NCBI GenBank assembly: GCA_004560305.1
Contig: SFVI01000015.1
Location: forward strand, 1-54,058
Length of the DNA: 54,058 bases
Source: a bacterium
GTDB taxonomy: Bacteria; Bacillota; Clostridia; Oscillospirales; Oscillospiraceae
Direction of reading: 5' to 3'
Shown here: piece after piece, positions 16,248 to 24,189 of the stretch
Numbering within the stretch: position 1 is the stretch's first letter
How the letters are laid out: each line of letters begins with the position of its first letter
Program-made: the position numbers and the translations under genes
The notes under the pieces: generated by a model
Seen by the model: only the letters and a program-made list of their open reading frames with translations
Told to the model about the DNA's origin: nothing
The model's database searches: none

Positions 16248-17771
16248 TCAGGCGGCCTTCTTGCTCTCCACGCTGCGGATCACAAACAGGGTGCCCACGG
16301 TGAGGACAGCGCCGATCACCAGGCAGATGATGGCGTTCTGGACAAAGCCGGCCACGATGTAGGTCACGAAGCTGACGGCGGCCACGGTGATGGCGTAGGG
16401 CAGCTGGGTGGAGACGTGCTTCAGGTGATCCACCTGAGCACCGGCGGAAGCCATGATGGTGGTGTCGGAAATGGGGGAGCAGTGGTCGCCGCAGACAGCG
16501 CCGGCGCAGCAGGCGGAGATGCCGATGATCAGCAGGCTGCTGGAAGCGGGGAAGATGGCGGTGACGATGGGGATCAGGATGCCGAAGGTGCCCCAGGAGG
16601 TGCCGGAGGCGAAGGCCAGGACGCAGGCCACCACGAAGATCACGGCGGGCAGCATGCTGTACAGGCCGGCGGAAGCGCCCATCATCATGTCACGCACGAA
16701 CTCGGCAGCGCCCAGGGTGCTGGTCATGGTCTTCAGGGAGACGGCCATGGTGAGGATGGTGATGGGGGGAACCATGGCGATGAAGCCCTTGGGCACGCAG
16801 GCCATGGCTTCCTTGAAGCTGAGAACGCGGCGGGCGCACAGGTAGATCACGGTGAGCACCAGAGCGATGATGCCGCCCCAGGGCAGGCCCACAAAGGCGT
16901 CGGTGTTGCCGAAGGCGCCGATGAAGTCGCCGGCGCAGTCGGTGCCGCCCCAGGCGTCAACGCCGAAGAAGCCGCCAACATAGATCATACCGATGGTGCA
17001 GGCAATAATCAGAGTGACAACGGGCAGAATAAGATCGATGACCTTGCCCTTGGGATTGGCGTTTTCGTCCTCGCTGTTCTCCAGGCCGCCCAGATGGCCG
17101 TTGAGCTGAGCGGACATCTCATGCATGCGCATGGGGCCGTAGTCGAACTTCATCAGGGTCAGAGCGATGATGAACACGAAGGTCAGCAGGGAGTAGAAGT
17201 TGTAGGGGATGGCGCGGATGAACAGCTCAATGCCGGAGAAGCCGGCGTCCAGATCGGCGGCCACACCGGAGACGGCGGCAGCCCAGGAGGAGATGGGAGC
17301 GATCATGCACACGGGGGCGGCAGTGGCGTCAATGATGTAAGCCAGCTTGGCCCGGGAGATCTTGTGGCTGTCGGTGACGGGACGCATGACGGAGCCCACG
17401 GTCAGGCAGTTGAAGTAGTCGTCAATGAAGATCAGGATGCCCAGCACGAAGGTGGCCAGCGCGGCGCCCACCCGGGTCTTGATGTTCTTCTCTGCCCAGC
17501 GGCCGAAAGCGGCAGAGCCGCCGGAGGCGTTGACCAGAGCAACGATGATACCCAGGATGACCAGGAACAGGAAGATACCGGCGTTATCCGCAATGGCGGC
17601 GATGAAGCCGTCATTCAGGGCGGCATCCAGGGTGGCGACGGGAGCGAAGTTTGCGCAGAACAGAGCGCCTACCAGCACGCCGATGAACAGGGAGGAATAA
17701 GCCTCCTTGGTGATGAGGGCCAGAACGATGGCCAGAATGGGGGGCACCAGTGCCCAGAAAGTACCGTACAT
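16248..17771 (-). CDS. NhaC-family transporter, probable lysine carrier (LysW-like)
   Basis: Polytopic inner-membrane protein of 507 residues with 11-13 helices and the NhaC-type signatures ILIFIDDYFNCLTVGSVMRP and SGTSWGTFGILIPI...GDHCSPISDTTIMAS. The family includes Na+/H+ antiporters and amino-acid:cation exchangers. The gene is preceded by a lysine riboswitch with its own promoter and terminator, which argues for lysine uptake, as proposed for riboswitch-linked NhaC-type LysW proteins. The start MYGTFWALVPP has GGAGG 9 bases upstream; the 17-codon upstream extension lies inside the attenuator hairpin. Substrate is inference from regulation. Confidence 0.85.
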   Translation of the reverse strand: MYGTFWALVPPILAIVLALITKEAYSSLFIGVLVGALFCANFAPVATLDAALNDGFIAAIADNAGIFLFLVILGIIVALVNASGGSAAFGRWAEKNIKTRVGAALATFVLGILIFIDDYFNCLTVGSVMRPVTDSHKISRAKLAYIIDATAAPVCMIAPISSWAAAVSGVAADLDAGFSGIELFIRAIPYNFYSLLTFVFIIALTLMKFDYGPMRMHEMSAQLNGHLGGLENSEDENANPKGKVIDLILPVVTLIIACTIGMIYVGGFFGVDAWGGTDCAGDFIGAFGNTDAFVGLPWGGIIALVLTVIYLCARRVLSFKEAMACVPKGFIAMVPPITILTMAVSLKTMTSTLGAAEFVRDMMMGASAGLYSMLPAVIFVVACVLAFASGTSWGTFGILIPIVTAIFPASSSLLIIGISACCAGAVCGDHCSPISDTTIMASAGAQVDHLKHVSTQLPYAITVAAVSFVTYIVAGFVQNAIICLVIGAVLTVGTLFVIRSVESKKAA

Positions 17772-17788
17772 TTTGATGTACCTCCAAT

Positions 17789-17997
17789 AAAAAAAGTCAT
17801 GAACAAAGCCGGTGCTGTTCATGACGCAAACATTGTGACCAGACAGCTCTCCGCTTTCGCGACAGTCCGCCGGATCTTATCCGGCAGCCCAGCGATACCT
17901 GCCCAGGAAAACAGATACCCTTCGGCGATGACCCCTTTCACTCCGCGGTTCCTGCCGCAGCATGGGAGCTACTCTTGGCCAACGCGCCTCTATCCTT
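17789..17997 (-). ncRNA. Lysine riboswitch (L box) with intrinsic attenuator
   Basis: Minus-strand RNA. The aptamer (about 17997-17839) contains conserved L-box blocks in order: GGATAGAGGCGCG, AAGAGTA, GTGAAAGGGG, ATCGCCGAAG, CTGGGC...GCTGGGCTGCCGG, ACTGTCGCG and GGAGAGCTGTCT; the ends pair to form P1. Downstream, 17796-17804 pairs with 17817-17825 and is followed by seven Ts (17795-17789), a terminator ending 18 bases before the start codon. Lysine binding is therefore expected to stop transcription of the downstream transporter. Confidence 0.93.
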
Positions 17998-18015
17998 TGT
18001 TCATTTGTTGCGTTC

Positions 18016-18043
18016 ATTATATAACATGGACACTTTTTGTCAA
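18016..18043 (-). promoter_or_regulatory. Predicted promoter of the lysine-riboswitch transcript
   Basis: Minus strand: TTGACA, 16 bases, TATAAT, about 20 bases upstream of the aptamer. Riboswitch and promoter fill the 307-base gap to the next gene. Confidence 0.8.
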
Positions 18044-18078
18044 CAGGCAACTTGGACTTTGGGAATTTTTCATGATTT

Positions 18079-18882
18079 GTGACGGATGAAAATGTGGAAA
18101 ACTATGTGGCAACTGTGGATTATGTACAGAATATGAACAGCTTTTTTGTGCTTGACAAGGGCTTATTTCCAGATATTGGCTTTCAATGCTTTGGCTTCGG
18201 GCACTTTTTGTGGCTTTTTGCAGGTGGGGCCGGCCTGGCCCTTGGTTGTTTTGCCTATAGAACGGCTCTGCCGGAAAGGCGGCCCAGGCTCCGTCTGCTG
18301 ACGGCCGGCCTGGCCCTGGCTCTGGAGTTGGGCCGGGCCGGGCTGCTGATGAGCCGTGGTCTGTACGACCTGGGGCGGCTGCCCCTGCATCTGTGCAGTC
18401 TGTCCCTCTATCTCTGCTTCTTCCACGCCCTGACCGGGCGGCAGGGGCTGGGGCAGTTTCTTTACGCCTTCACGCTGCCGGGGGCGGCCTTTGCCCTGCT
18501 GTTTCCGGACTGGACAGGCCAGCCCCTTTTCGGCTTTATTACCGTCAGTTCCTTCCTGCTGCACTTTTTGCTGGTGCTCTACCCGCTGATGCAGGTTGCC
18601 GCCGGGGAGCTCCGGCCGGAGCTGCGCCGGCTGCCTGGCTGTATCGGGCGAATGCTGCTGCTGGCGCTTCCGGTATACTTTCTCAACAAGCGGTGGAACA
18701 CCAATTACATGTTCCTGAGTCTGCCGCCGGCAGGCAGTCCCCTGGCGCTGTTTGCCTTTTTGGGGAATCCCGGCTATTTGCTGGGCTACATTCCCCTGGC
18801 GCTGGGGGTGTGGGCGCTGCTGTATGGGCAGGCGCTTCGGGGCCTTTTCGGCAAAAATGGATCCTTTTTTAAGGAAAAATAA
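18079..18882 (+). CDS. YwaF-family (TIGR02206) polytopic membrane protein
   Basis: Integral membrane protein with about seven hydrophobic helices and the family hallmark RLPLHLCSLSLYLCF, plus GFITVSSFLLHFLLVLYPL and NTNYMFL. Function is unknown. The start is uncertain: the GTG at 18079 gives 267 residues, the ATG at 18133 gives 249, and neither has a strong ribosome site; relatives usually start close to the first helix, which favours 18133. It is followed 81 bases later by a VanZ-like gene. Confidence 0.82.
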   Translation: MTDENVENYVATVDYVQNMNSFFVLDKGLFPDIGFQCFGFGHFLWLFAGGAGLALGCFAYRTALPERRPRLRLLTAGLALALELGRAGLLMSRGLYDLGRLPLHLCSLSLYLCFFHALTGRQGLGQFLYAFTLPGAAFALLFPDWTGQPLFGFITVSSFLLHFLLVLYPLMQVAAGELRPELRRLPGCIGRMLLLALPVYFLNKRWNTNYMFLSLPPAGSPLALFAFLGNPGYLLGYIPLALGVWALLYGQALRGLFGKNGSFFKEK

Positions 18883-18963
18883 GGAAAAAGTGGAACTCCC
18901 TTCCTCCGCTTCCGTCTATAATAACAGTCACCTTTTCGGAAAAGAGGAAGATTGGGAGAAAAC

Positions 18964-19575
18964 ATGCATTATCTGATTTTTTACGCGGTGGATATGCTGC
19001 TGTGGTCGGCGGCGCTGATTCTGGTGCTGGCAGCCCATATCAGCGGGCACCGGCCTACCAAAGTCCAGGCCTTCTGGAAGCTGGTGCTGGCGCTGTATCT
19101 GGCGGCGGTTTACAACGTAGCGGGGGCGCCGGAGCTGCCCTATATTTTCCCCCGGCTGAACGTCAACCTGATCCCCCTGTGGGACATTACCAGCGGCGTG
19201 CGCGCCTATCTAATCAATTCCGGGCTGAACATTCTGCTGTTTGTGCCCCTGGGATTCATTCTGCCCCTGCTGTGGAAGGAATTTCGCAGCCGCCGGGCCA
19301 TGTGCCTTACCGGCTTTCTGCTGAGCCTTGGCATCGAACTGGCCCAGCTGCTGAATTACCGCGTCAGCGATGTGGATGACCTGATCATGAACACCCTGGG
19401 TTCCTTTCTGGGCTATGCGCTGCTGATGCTTCTCAGCCGGAAGAAAAAGGATCTGCTGATTCAGGAACAGGCCGACGGACGGAAGATGTTTCTGGCCATC
19501 TTAGGCGTGGTGATTTTGGTGATGTTTGCCCTGCGTCCCTATATCACCCGGGCAGTATCCAACATAATGTTCTGA
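18964..19575 (+). CDS. VanZ-like membrane protein
   Basis: Polytopic protein of 203 residues with five to six helices. It contains the VanZ-family motifs NVNLIPLWDI, NILLFVPLGFILPLLW, ELAQLLNYRVSDVDDLIMNTLGSFLGYAL. VanZ of Enterococcus gives low-level teicoplanin resistance; most family members are of unknown function. The start ATG has GGGAG 5 bases upstream. No vanHAX-type genes accompany it, so a resistance role is not implied. Confidence 0.88.
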   Translation: MHYLIFYAVDMLLWSAALILVLAAHISGHRPTKVQAFWKLVLALYLAAVYNVAGAPELPYIFPRLNVNLIPLWDITSGVRAYLINSGLNILLFVPLGFILPLLWKEFRSRRAMCLTGFLLSLGIELAQLLNYRVSDVDDLIMNTLGSFLGYALLMLLSRKKKDLLIQEQADGRKMFLAILGVVILVMFALRPYITRAVSNIMF

Positions 19576-19592
19576 AAAAGGGAAAATTGGGC

Positions 19593-19621
19593 TTGACTTT
19601 GGCGCTCAGGTGCATTATAAT
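19593..19621 (+). promoter_or_regulatory. Predicted strong promoter of the tRNA-Ser-like gene
   Basis: TTGACT, 17 bases, TATAAT, ending 42 bases before the tRNA. Confidence 0.7.
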
Positions 19622-19663
19622 AACCAAGCTGCAAAGTTAATATTTTGTTTCTTGAGCAAACAC

Positions 19664-19752
19664 GGAGATGTCGCGTAGTTGGTCGAGCGCGCACGATTGG
19701 AAATCGTGTAAGGGTCAAAAGCTCTTCGAGAGTTCGAATCTCTCCAAAACAA
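19664..19752 (+). tRNA. tRNA-Ser(GGA)-like gene with a non-matching acceptor 3' strand
   Basis: The D arm (CGCG/CGCG), anticodon arm (CACGA-TTGGAAA-TCGTG, anticodon GGA at 19699-19701), the long class II variable arm (AAGGGT with GCTCTT) and the T arm (GAGAG-TTCGAAT-CTCTC, 19728-19744) are all intact. The 5' acceptor strand GGAGATG (19664-19670) should be matched by CATCTCC after the T arm, but the sequence there is CAAAACA, giving at most 3 of 7 pairs and running straight into the terminator. No CCA is encoded. It may be a pseudogene, or a transcript repaired by unknown means. Confidence 0.7.
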
Positions 19753-19886
19753 CAGTCTGCCATCCGGCAGGCTGTTGTTTTTCTATGCGGGATGGAGAGA
19801 TTCGAATCAATATCGAACATCCCAGCGGGATGTTCATCTGCCAGTGCGAACACTGGCAGATACCTCTGTTTTTCCTCTGGAAAAAC
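19732..19886 (+). repeat. Hairpin array after the tRNA, including an inverted copy of its T arm
   Basis: In order: the T-arm half 19732-19745; the terminator stem 19746-19781; an inverted copy of the T-arm segment, GGAGAGATTCGAATC, at 19794-19808; a perfect 9-bp hairpin 19815-19835; a perfect 11-bp hairpin with CGAA loop 19836-19861; and an 8-bp hairpin 19868-19886. No protein gene is supported between 19753 and 20014. Confidence 0.7.
19746..19783 (+). terminator. Terminator of the tRNA-Ser-like transcript
   Basis: A 16-bp stem with one G-T pair (19746-19761 with 19766-19781) and an ATCC loop; its 3' arm ends in a run of Ts. Confidence 0.8.
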
Positions 19887-20014
19887 GCAAACGGATAACC
19901 GCTTGACCGCCCGAGATTTTTCTTCACAAATCAACAAAAGCGGCCTGCCTTGTGGTTCAAATTGATGTCTTTCTTTGGTATGATAAGGCCATCAACTGAA
20001 GGAGGCAACAAACC

Positions 20015-20368
20015 ATGAACACAGATAAAATCTATGCGGAACAACTCGCCAACGAATACGCGCCCAAGGACACTTCCAAGGTGATTGCCCTGCGGAAGCT
20101 GGACGCGAGAGCCAAGCTCCCTGCGACTGTTTTCACTTACAGCTTCGGCATCATTTCTGCCCTCGTTCTGGGCGTTGGAATGTGCCTTGCCATGGGGCAG
20201 ATCGGAATCGGCACCCCCAGCAGCTTTGTGCTGGGTATTGTGATCGGCATCATTGGTATGGTCGGCATGGGTGCGAACTATCCGATCTACAAGCGCATTC
20301 TTGAAAACGGCAAGAAAAAGTACGCCTTTGAGATCATGGAGCTGGCCAAAGAGATCAGCGGGAATTAA
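20015..20368 (+). CDS. Small conserved membrane protein, two helices
   Basis: Protein of 117 residues with a charged N-terminus (about 1-35) and two hydrophobic segments (about 40-60 and 68-90) joined by a short turn, ending in a charged cytoplasmic tail. The ribosome site GGAGG is 9 bases upstream. I recognise no functional family. It heads a unit with a membrane protein and a TetR regulator. Its codon use is slightly less GC-rich than the surrounding core genes, compatible with transfer. Confidence 0.75.
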   Translation: MNTDKIYAEQLANEYAPKDTSKVIALRKLDARAKLPATVFTYSFGIISALVLGVGMCLAMGQIGIGTPSSFVLGIVIGIIGMVGMGANYPIYKRILENGKKKYAFEIMELAKEISGN

Positions 20369-20446
20369 GTTGTGAAGAGGGCATGGACTCTTCTGGAAAG
20401 GCTCCTGCATCCGCCGAAATAGGTTCTGCTTACGCTGCCACCCATC

Positions 20447-21256
20447 GTGTTTGCGGCACTAATCTATGTACTTCTCAAAGAAAAAAACAGTATGCCGGCA
20501 TACATGATCTACTGTATGTCGGCGTATTGCCTGACAATTTGGATGTTTCCGCTGCCGCGATTGTTCCGAAAAGCCAAAGCAAACATAATGCACCGGCTGA
20601 CCGGCACGGTGTTTGGCGGAAAATATATTGGTGATCTTGCTTTCCGGGGAAGCGTAAGCATCTGGCAGGGCATGATGGTCAACTTTCTCTATGTGGTGTT
20701 CCACCTGTTTGTTGGCATCCGCTACACCTCGGTCTGGTCTGTTACGATTGCCATTTACTATCTGCTGCTTGGCGTCATGCGGCTGTCGCTGATACTGGAC
20801 TATCGCAACCGAAACGCAAAATCAGAATTGCTCTGCTACCGCCGAACGGCGTGGCTACTGTTTCTGCTGAATATCCCCATGGGCGGTATGATCGTACTCA
20901 TGGTACTGACGGATTCCGGGTATTCCTATCCGGGATATGTGATCTATCTGTCCGCCCTGTACACCTTTTACATGGTCATTCTGGCTATCGTAAATCTTGT
21001 GAAATTCCGGAAGCTCGGCAGTCCGATTCTGTCGGCGGCAAAAGTTCTTAATTTTGTTGCCGCGCTGATGTCGCTGCTTGGTTTGCAAACAGCGATGATT
21101 GCGCAGTTTGCAGCCGAGGGGGAGAACTTCCGCAGAAGGATGAACGCCATGACCGGAGGCGGCGTGTGCTTTGCCGTGATACTGACCGCTGTGTATATGC
21201 TGCTGCACAGCCGAAAAACGAAAGAGGTGACGTGCGTTGAACCGCTCGGAGAGTAA
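20447..21256 (+). CDS. Polytopic membrane protein, N-terminus interrupted by an in-frame TAG
   Basis: Seven or so hydrophobic helices in 269 residues from a GTG at 20447; function unknown. The frame continues upstream: a GTG at 20372, four bases after the previous stop, starts VKRAWTLLERLLHPPK, then TAG (20420-20422), then VLLTLPPI running directly into the listed start. That upstream part looks like genuine protein (amphipathic helix, HPPK then a membrane helix), so the TAG probably replaced a sense codon such as TGG. No ribosome site precedes 20447. The gene may be inactive or produce a shortened protein. Its end overlaps the TetR gene by 20 bases. Confidence 0.65.
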   Translation: MFAALIYVLLKEKNSMPAYMIYCMSAYCLTIWMFPLPRLFRKAKANIMHRLTGTVFGGKYIGDLAFRGSVSIWQGMMVNFLYVVFHLFVGIRYTSVWSVTIAIYYLLLGVMRLSLILDYRNRNAKSELLCYRRTAWLLFLLNIPMGGMIVLMVLTDSGYSYPGYVIYLSALYTFYMVILAIVNLVKFRKLGSPILSAAKVLNFVAALMSLLGLQTAMIAQFAAEGENFRRRMNAMTGGGVCFAVILTAVYMLLHSRKTKEVTCVEPLGE

Positions 21257-21824
21257 ATATTTCGCTACCGCCGCCCGAATGGACCAGGCTTTTCTGGAGC
21301 TGCTGGAACAGAAAGACTTTGCCTATATTACGGTGAAGGAGATCTGCGAAAGGGCGGGCGTCAATCGTTCTACCTTCTACCTGCATTATGAAACAGTGAA
21401 TGATCTTCTGGCAGAGAGTGCCCAGTATATCATTGACAAATTAATTAAGAGCATGCCCCTGGATACCGCAGGTTTCTTTGAAAAGCTTCCAAGCTGTCCC
21501 CTGGAGGAATTGCAGCTGATCACGCCGGAATACCTGTCCCCGTACCTGAATTTTGTCAAAGAACACCGCCGTATCTTTCGTACTGCGGTTGAGCAGGCCT
21601 CCATCCTGGGACTGGATGACGCTTACCTTGCGCTGAATCGCCATGTGTTCACGCCGATTCTGGATCGTTTCCATGTACTGCCCGCTGAGCAGAAATATTT
21701 GATGCCGTTTTATATTCATGGTCTGATGGGTATTATCAATGAATGGTTAAAGGAAGACTGCAGAGATTCCGTCGAACACATTATTTCGGTGATGCGGATT
21801 TGTATTGCTGCGTATCCCCAATAG
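21237..21824 (+). CDS. TetR/AcrR-family regulator
   Basis: Protein of 195 residues with an N-terminal helix-turn-helix (about 10-58: AFLELLEQKDFAYITVKEICERAGVNRSTFYLHYE) and an all-helical C-terminal domain of the TetR_C_7 kind. It starts with TTG; AGAGGTG lies 7 bases before it. It overlaps the preceding membrane gene and probably controls this three-gene unit. Confidence 0.87.
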   Translation: MNRSESKYFATAARMDQAFLELLEQKDFAYITVKEICERAGVNRSTFYLHYETVNDLLAESAQYIIDKLIKSMPLDTAGFFEKLPSCPLEELQLITPEYLSPYLNFVKEHRRIFRTAVEQASILGLDDAYLALNRHVFTPILDRFHVLPAEQKYLMPFYIHGLMGIINEWLKEDCRDSVEHIISVMRICIAAYPQ

Positions 21825-21977
21825 GAAGTACAGCGGCAAATTGCAGTTTATTCAGGGTTTTCATTATGCCTGTTGAGATGTACGGGTGGGCGCCTTTTCA
21901 CGATTCCCTGAATCATTCAGCCAAAGGCGCAGGCGTTGTGCCGTTGGTATTGAAATACGTCTTTCCTCGCAGAACTT

Positions 21978-22018
21978 GCAAAAAGAACAGTCCACCTTTC
22001 GGTGAACTGTTCTTTTTG
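21978..22018. terminator. Bidirectional terminator between the TetR unit and the DapB-like gene
   Basis: A long stem (21980-21991 with 22006-22017, extended by CCACC/GGTG) with A-run and T-run ends lies between convergent genes. Confidence 0.85.
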
Positions 22019-22046
22019 TATGTAGATTGGCAAAAGTTCTTTTCTC

Positions 22047-23135
22047 TTACTTGGTCCTGACGTACTCGTTCATGGGCTTGACCATGTACTCGTTGTAGGG
22101 GAACTGGTCGGTGGTGACATAGCCGGCGGGCGCGTCGATCAGCTGGGGGATGCGGTTGACCAGCGTGGCGCAGGTCAGCTCCACAGTAGCCGGCTGGTTG
22201 ACGATGCAGGTAGTCTCCGGCTCGCCGTACAGGGTCCAGACGTTGGTGTCGATCTCGTCTTTGTTGTAGATCTTTCCCACGCACTCGGTCTCAAAGGTGA
22301 TGCCCTCTTCCGTCTCGGTGGTGACGATGGCCCGCATACCGGTGGCGTCGCCGGCCTTGACCACCATGCCCAGTGTCTCGGACTTCAGGTCTTCCTTGTC
22401 CACGCAGGGGATGCATTTCTGGGTCTGGGACTTCACATGCAGACCCATCTTGCTGCACAGCCAGCCGTTCTGGTTCCACATGTAGGAGGGCACATACTGG
22501 CCGCTCTCCACCAGTTCCTTCATCTGGTCGGAGGGGGTATCGTTGTAGCAGCCGATGGTCTTGTTGAATTCCTCGATGCTCAGGCCGGCGCCGTGGCCTT
22601 CCGCCAGGGCAATGCCGTAGTCCTCCACATTGTAGGAGCTGCTGCCGAAGATCTTGGTGATCTTATGAGAGGAACCGCACAGGTTGGTGACCATGGTGCC
22701 CCAGTACAGGTCGCAGTAGCCCACACCGGTAAGGGTGCAGTTGCCTTCCTTGGCCAGCTTGTCCAGCTTGGCAGTGAGGGCGGGAGAGGAGTTCCAGGGA
22801 TAGAGGGCTTCCTCGCAGGTGCTGATGGCGTTGATGCCCAGCTTTGCGCAGATGGTGAAGATTTCCTCAATTTCTGCCACGGTGCTGCGGGTAGCCACGA
22901 TGCAGACGTCCGGCTTCAGCTCCGCCAGAATCTTTTCCGCATCGGCAGAGGGCTGTACGGTGACGCCCACAAAGGGATAGTCATTGCCGATGATTTCCGA
23001 CACATCCTTCCCGATATGGCCGGGATTGCGGCAGAGTGCCGTCACCAGTTCGCCGTCGTGCTCCAGTACATACCGCATCAGCCAGCGGCTCATCTTACCG
23101 CAGCCATACTGTGCAACCTTAACTTTCCGTTCCAT
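22047..23135 (-). CDS. DapB-like NAD(P)-dependent oxidoreductase (2,4-diaminopentanoate dehydrogenase-like)
   Basis: Protein of 362 residues with an N-terminal Rossmann fold (VKVAQYGCGKMSRWLMRYVL) of the dihydrodipicolinate-reductase N type, then VCIVATRSTVAEI and GINAISTCEEALYPW. The C-terminal half resembles NAD(P)-dependent amine dehydrogenases such as 2,4-diaminopentanoate dehydrogenase of ornithine fermentation. No other ornithine-degradation genes (orr, ora, ort) are near, so the substrate is open. It has its own MerR-type promoter and lies just downstream of merR. Confidence 0.75.
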   Translation of the reverse strand: MERKVKVAQYGCGKMSRWLMRYVLEHDGELVTALCRNPGHIGKDVSEIIGNDYPFVGVTVQPSADAEKILAELKPDVCIVATRSTVAEIEEIFTICAKLGINAISTCEEALYPWNSSPALTAKLDKLAKEGNCTLTGVGYCDLYWGTMVTNLCGSSHKITKIFGSSSYNVEDYGIALAEGHGAGLSIEEFNKTIGCYNDTPSDQMKELVESGQYVPSYMWNQNGWLCSKMGLHVKSQTQKCIPCVDKEDLKSETLGMVVKAGDATGMRAIVTTETEEGITFETECVGKIYNKDEIDTNVWTLYGEPETTCIVNQPATVELTCATLVNRIPQLIDAPAGYVTTDQFPYNEYMVKPMNEYVRTK

Positions 23136-23183
23136 AATGTAAGCCTCCTGAATAAGTTATATTTTTAACGGCCTTCCGAGGCT

Positions 23184-23214
23184 ATTATAGGCATTGCTGT
23201 TGGTGCAAAGTCAA
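23184..23214 (-). promoter_or_regulatory. Promoter with a 19-bp spacer, MerR-activated type
   Basis: Minus strand: TTGACT, 19 bases, TATAAT. The long spacer, which carries TTGC-N7-GCAA dyad symmetry, is typical of promoters that MerR regulators untwist. It lies between merR and the DapB-like gene. Confidence 0.7.
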
Positions 23215-23234
23215 GGCAAATTCTCTTGGGAAAA

Positions 23235-24068
23235 CTAACCAAAAAACCGCACCGGGATTTGTGTCTTATAGAACATCTGCCGCCGGTCAAACTCCAGCAT
23301 GGGGAAGTCGATCATCACCTCGCAGAGATAGTCCCCGGCCACCTGGCAGTGGTGCTCCCCCACATAGGCCAGCAGGCGCTCCACATTCTCTGCCTCCTGG
23401 GAAAAATCCTCCGAACACAGGCACACATAGGACCCGGCGGGCAGCAGCTCACATCCCGGCACCTCCTCATCCACGAACAGGAACACCTCATTGGAGTAGA
23501 GCCGCCCGGACAGCAGGTGCTCCTTGCGGATGATGGTGCCGATGTTGGAGAAGTAGGACATAGGCAGGCGGCTGCTGGCCAGCTGCCCCTTCAGCTGCCG
23601 CAGCATGTATTCATAGCCGCTCTCGTCCTGGTCGAAGTAGTTCATCTGACAGCTGTAGCTGTAGATCCGCCGCTGGGGCATATATTCCAGGAAAATCTCC
23701 CCGTTTTTCGGCATGGCCTCCACTTTTTTGTAATTTTCCAGGGTGCGCATAATGGCCGCCCGGGAGCGGGACAGCTCCGCGATCCGCTGCTCCACCTGGC
23801 TGGCCTGCTCCAGCAGCAGGCTGACCAGGGCCTGAGCGTCGCTGTTGCTCAGGGCCGCCCGGATCTGCCGCAGGGTCATGCCGTAGACCTTCATGGTCTG
23901 GATCATGTCCAGCCGGGCGGACTGGGTGATGTGATAATAGCGGTAGCCGGTGACCGGGTCGGTGTACCGGGGCTTCATCAGCCCCTCCCGGTCATAGAGG
24001 CGCAGCGTCTGCTCCGACACGTGATTCAGTTCCGCCATCTGTCCGATGGTGAGTTTCTCCAGATCCAT
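23235..24068 (-). CDS. MerR-family regulator with a GyrI-like effector domain
   Basis: Protein of 277 residues: an N-terminal MerR winged helix (6-75, IGQMAELNHVSEQTLRLYDREGLMKP...GYRYY), a linker coiled coil (about 78-125, QASQVEQRIAELSRSRAAIMRTLENYKK) and a C-terminal effector domain of GyrI/BmrR kind (about 130-277). The BmrR group binds hydrophobic cations or metabolites. It probably activates the downstream 19-bp-spacer promoter. Confidence 0.9.
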   Translation of the reverse strand: MDLEKLTIGQMAELNHVSEQTLRLYDREGLMKPRYTDPVTGYRYYHITQSARLDMIQTMKVYGMTLRQIRAALSNSDAQALVSLLLEQASQVEQRIAELSRSRAAIMRTLENYKKVEAMPKNGEIFLEYMPQRRIYSYSCQMNYFDQDESGYEYMLRQLKGQLASSRLPMSYFSNIGTIIRKEHLLSGRLYSNEVFLFVDEEVPGCELLPAGSYVCLCSEDFSQEAENVERLLAYVGEHHCQVAGDYLCEVMIDFPMLEFDRRQMFYKTQIPVRFFG

Positions 24069-24142
24069 CTAACTCTCCCCCTGGTATAAGGTTTTCTCCA
24101 TTATAACACGGGCAGCTTTCCTATGAGAAGGGCCTGAGGAAC

Positions 24143-24179
24143 AAAAAAGCGGTGCGCAATGGCTTGCGCATCGCTTTTT
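24143..24179 (-). terminator. Intrinsic terminator of nagA
   Basis: A hairpin of about 16 bp with one mismatch (arms around GCGGTGCGCAA and TTGCGCATCGC) lies downstream of the nagA stop and is followed on the minus strand by TTTTTTG. Confidence 0.8.
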
Positions 24180-24189
24180 CCTGTTTGAT

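Noticed and set aside
18964..19575. Glycopeptide resistance (vanZ)
   Set aside because: VanZ-like proteins are widespread and no vanHAX or vanRS genes are near.
19539..19937. Minus-strand frame over the tRNA-Ser-like gene
   Set aside because: Its peptide (…FPIVRARPTTRHL…) is the usual artefact of reading a tRNA antisense.
19732..22018. Genomic island integrated at the tRNA-Ser
   Set aside because: No integrase and no direct repeat of the tRNA 3' end were found downstream; only an inverted T-arm copy is present. The idea stays open for the tRNA defect itself but an island cannot be delimited.
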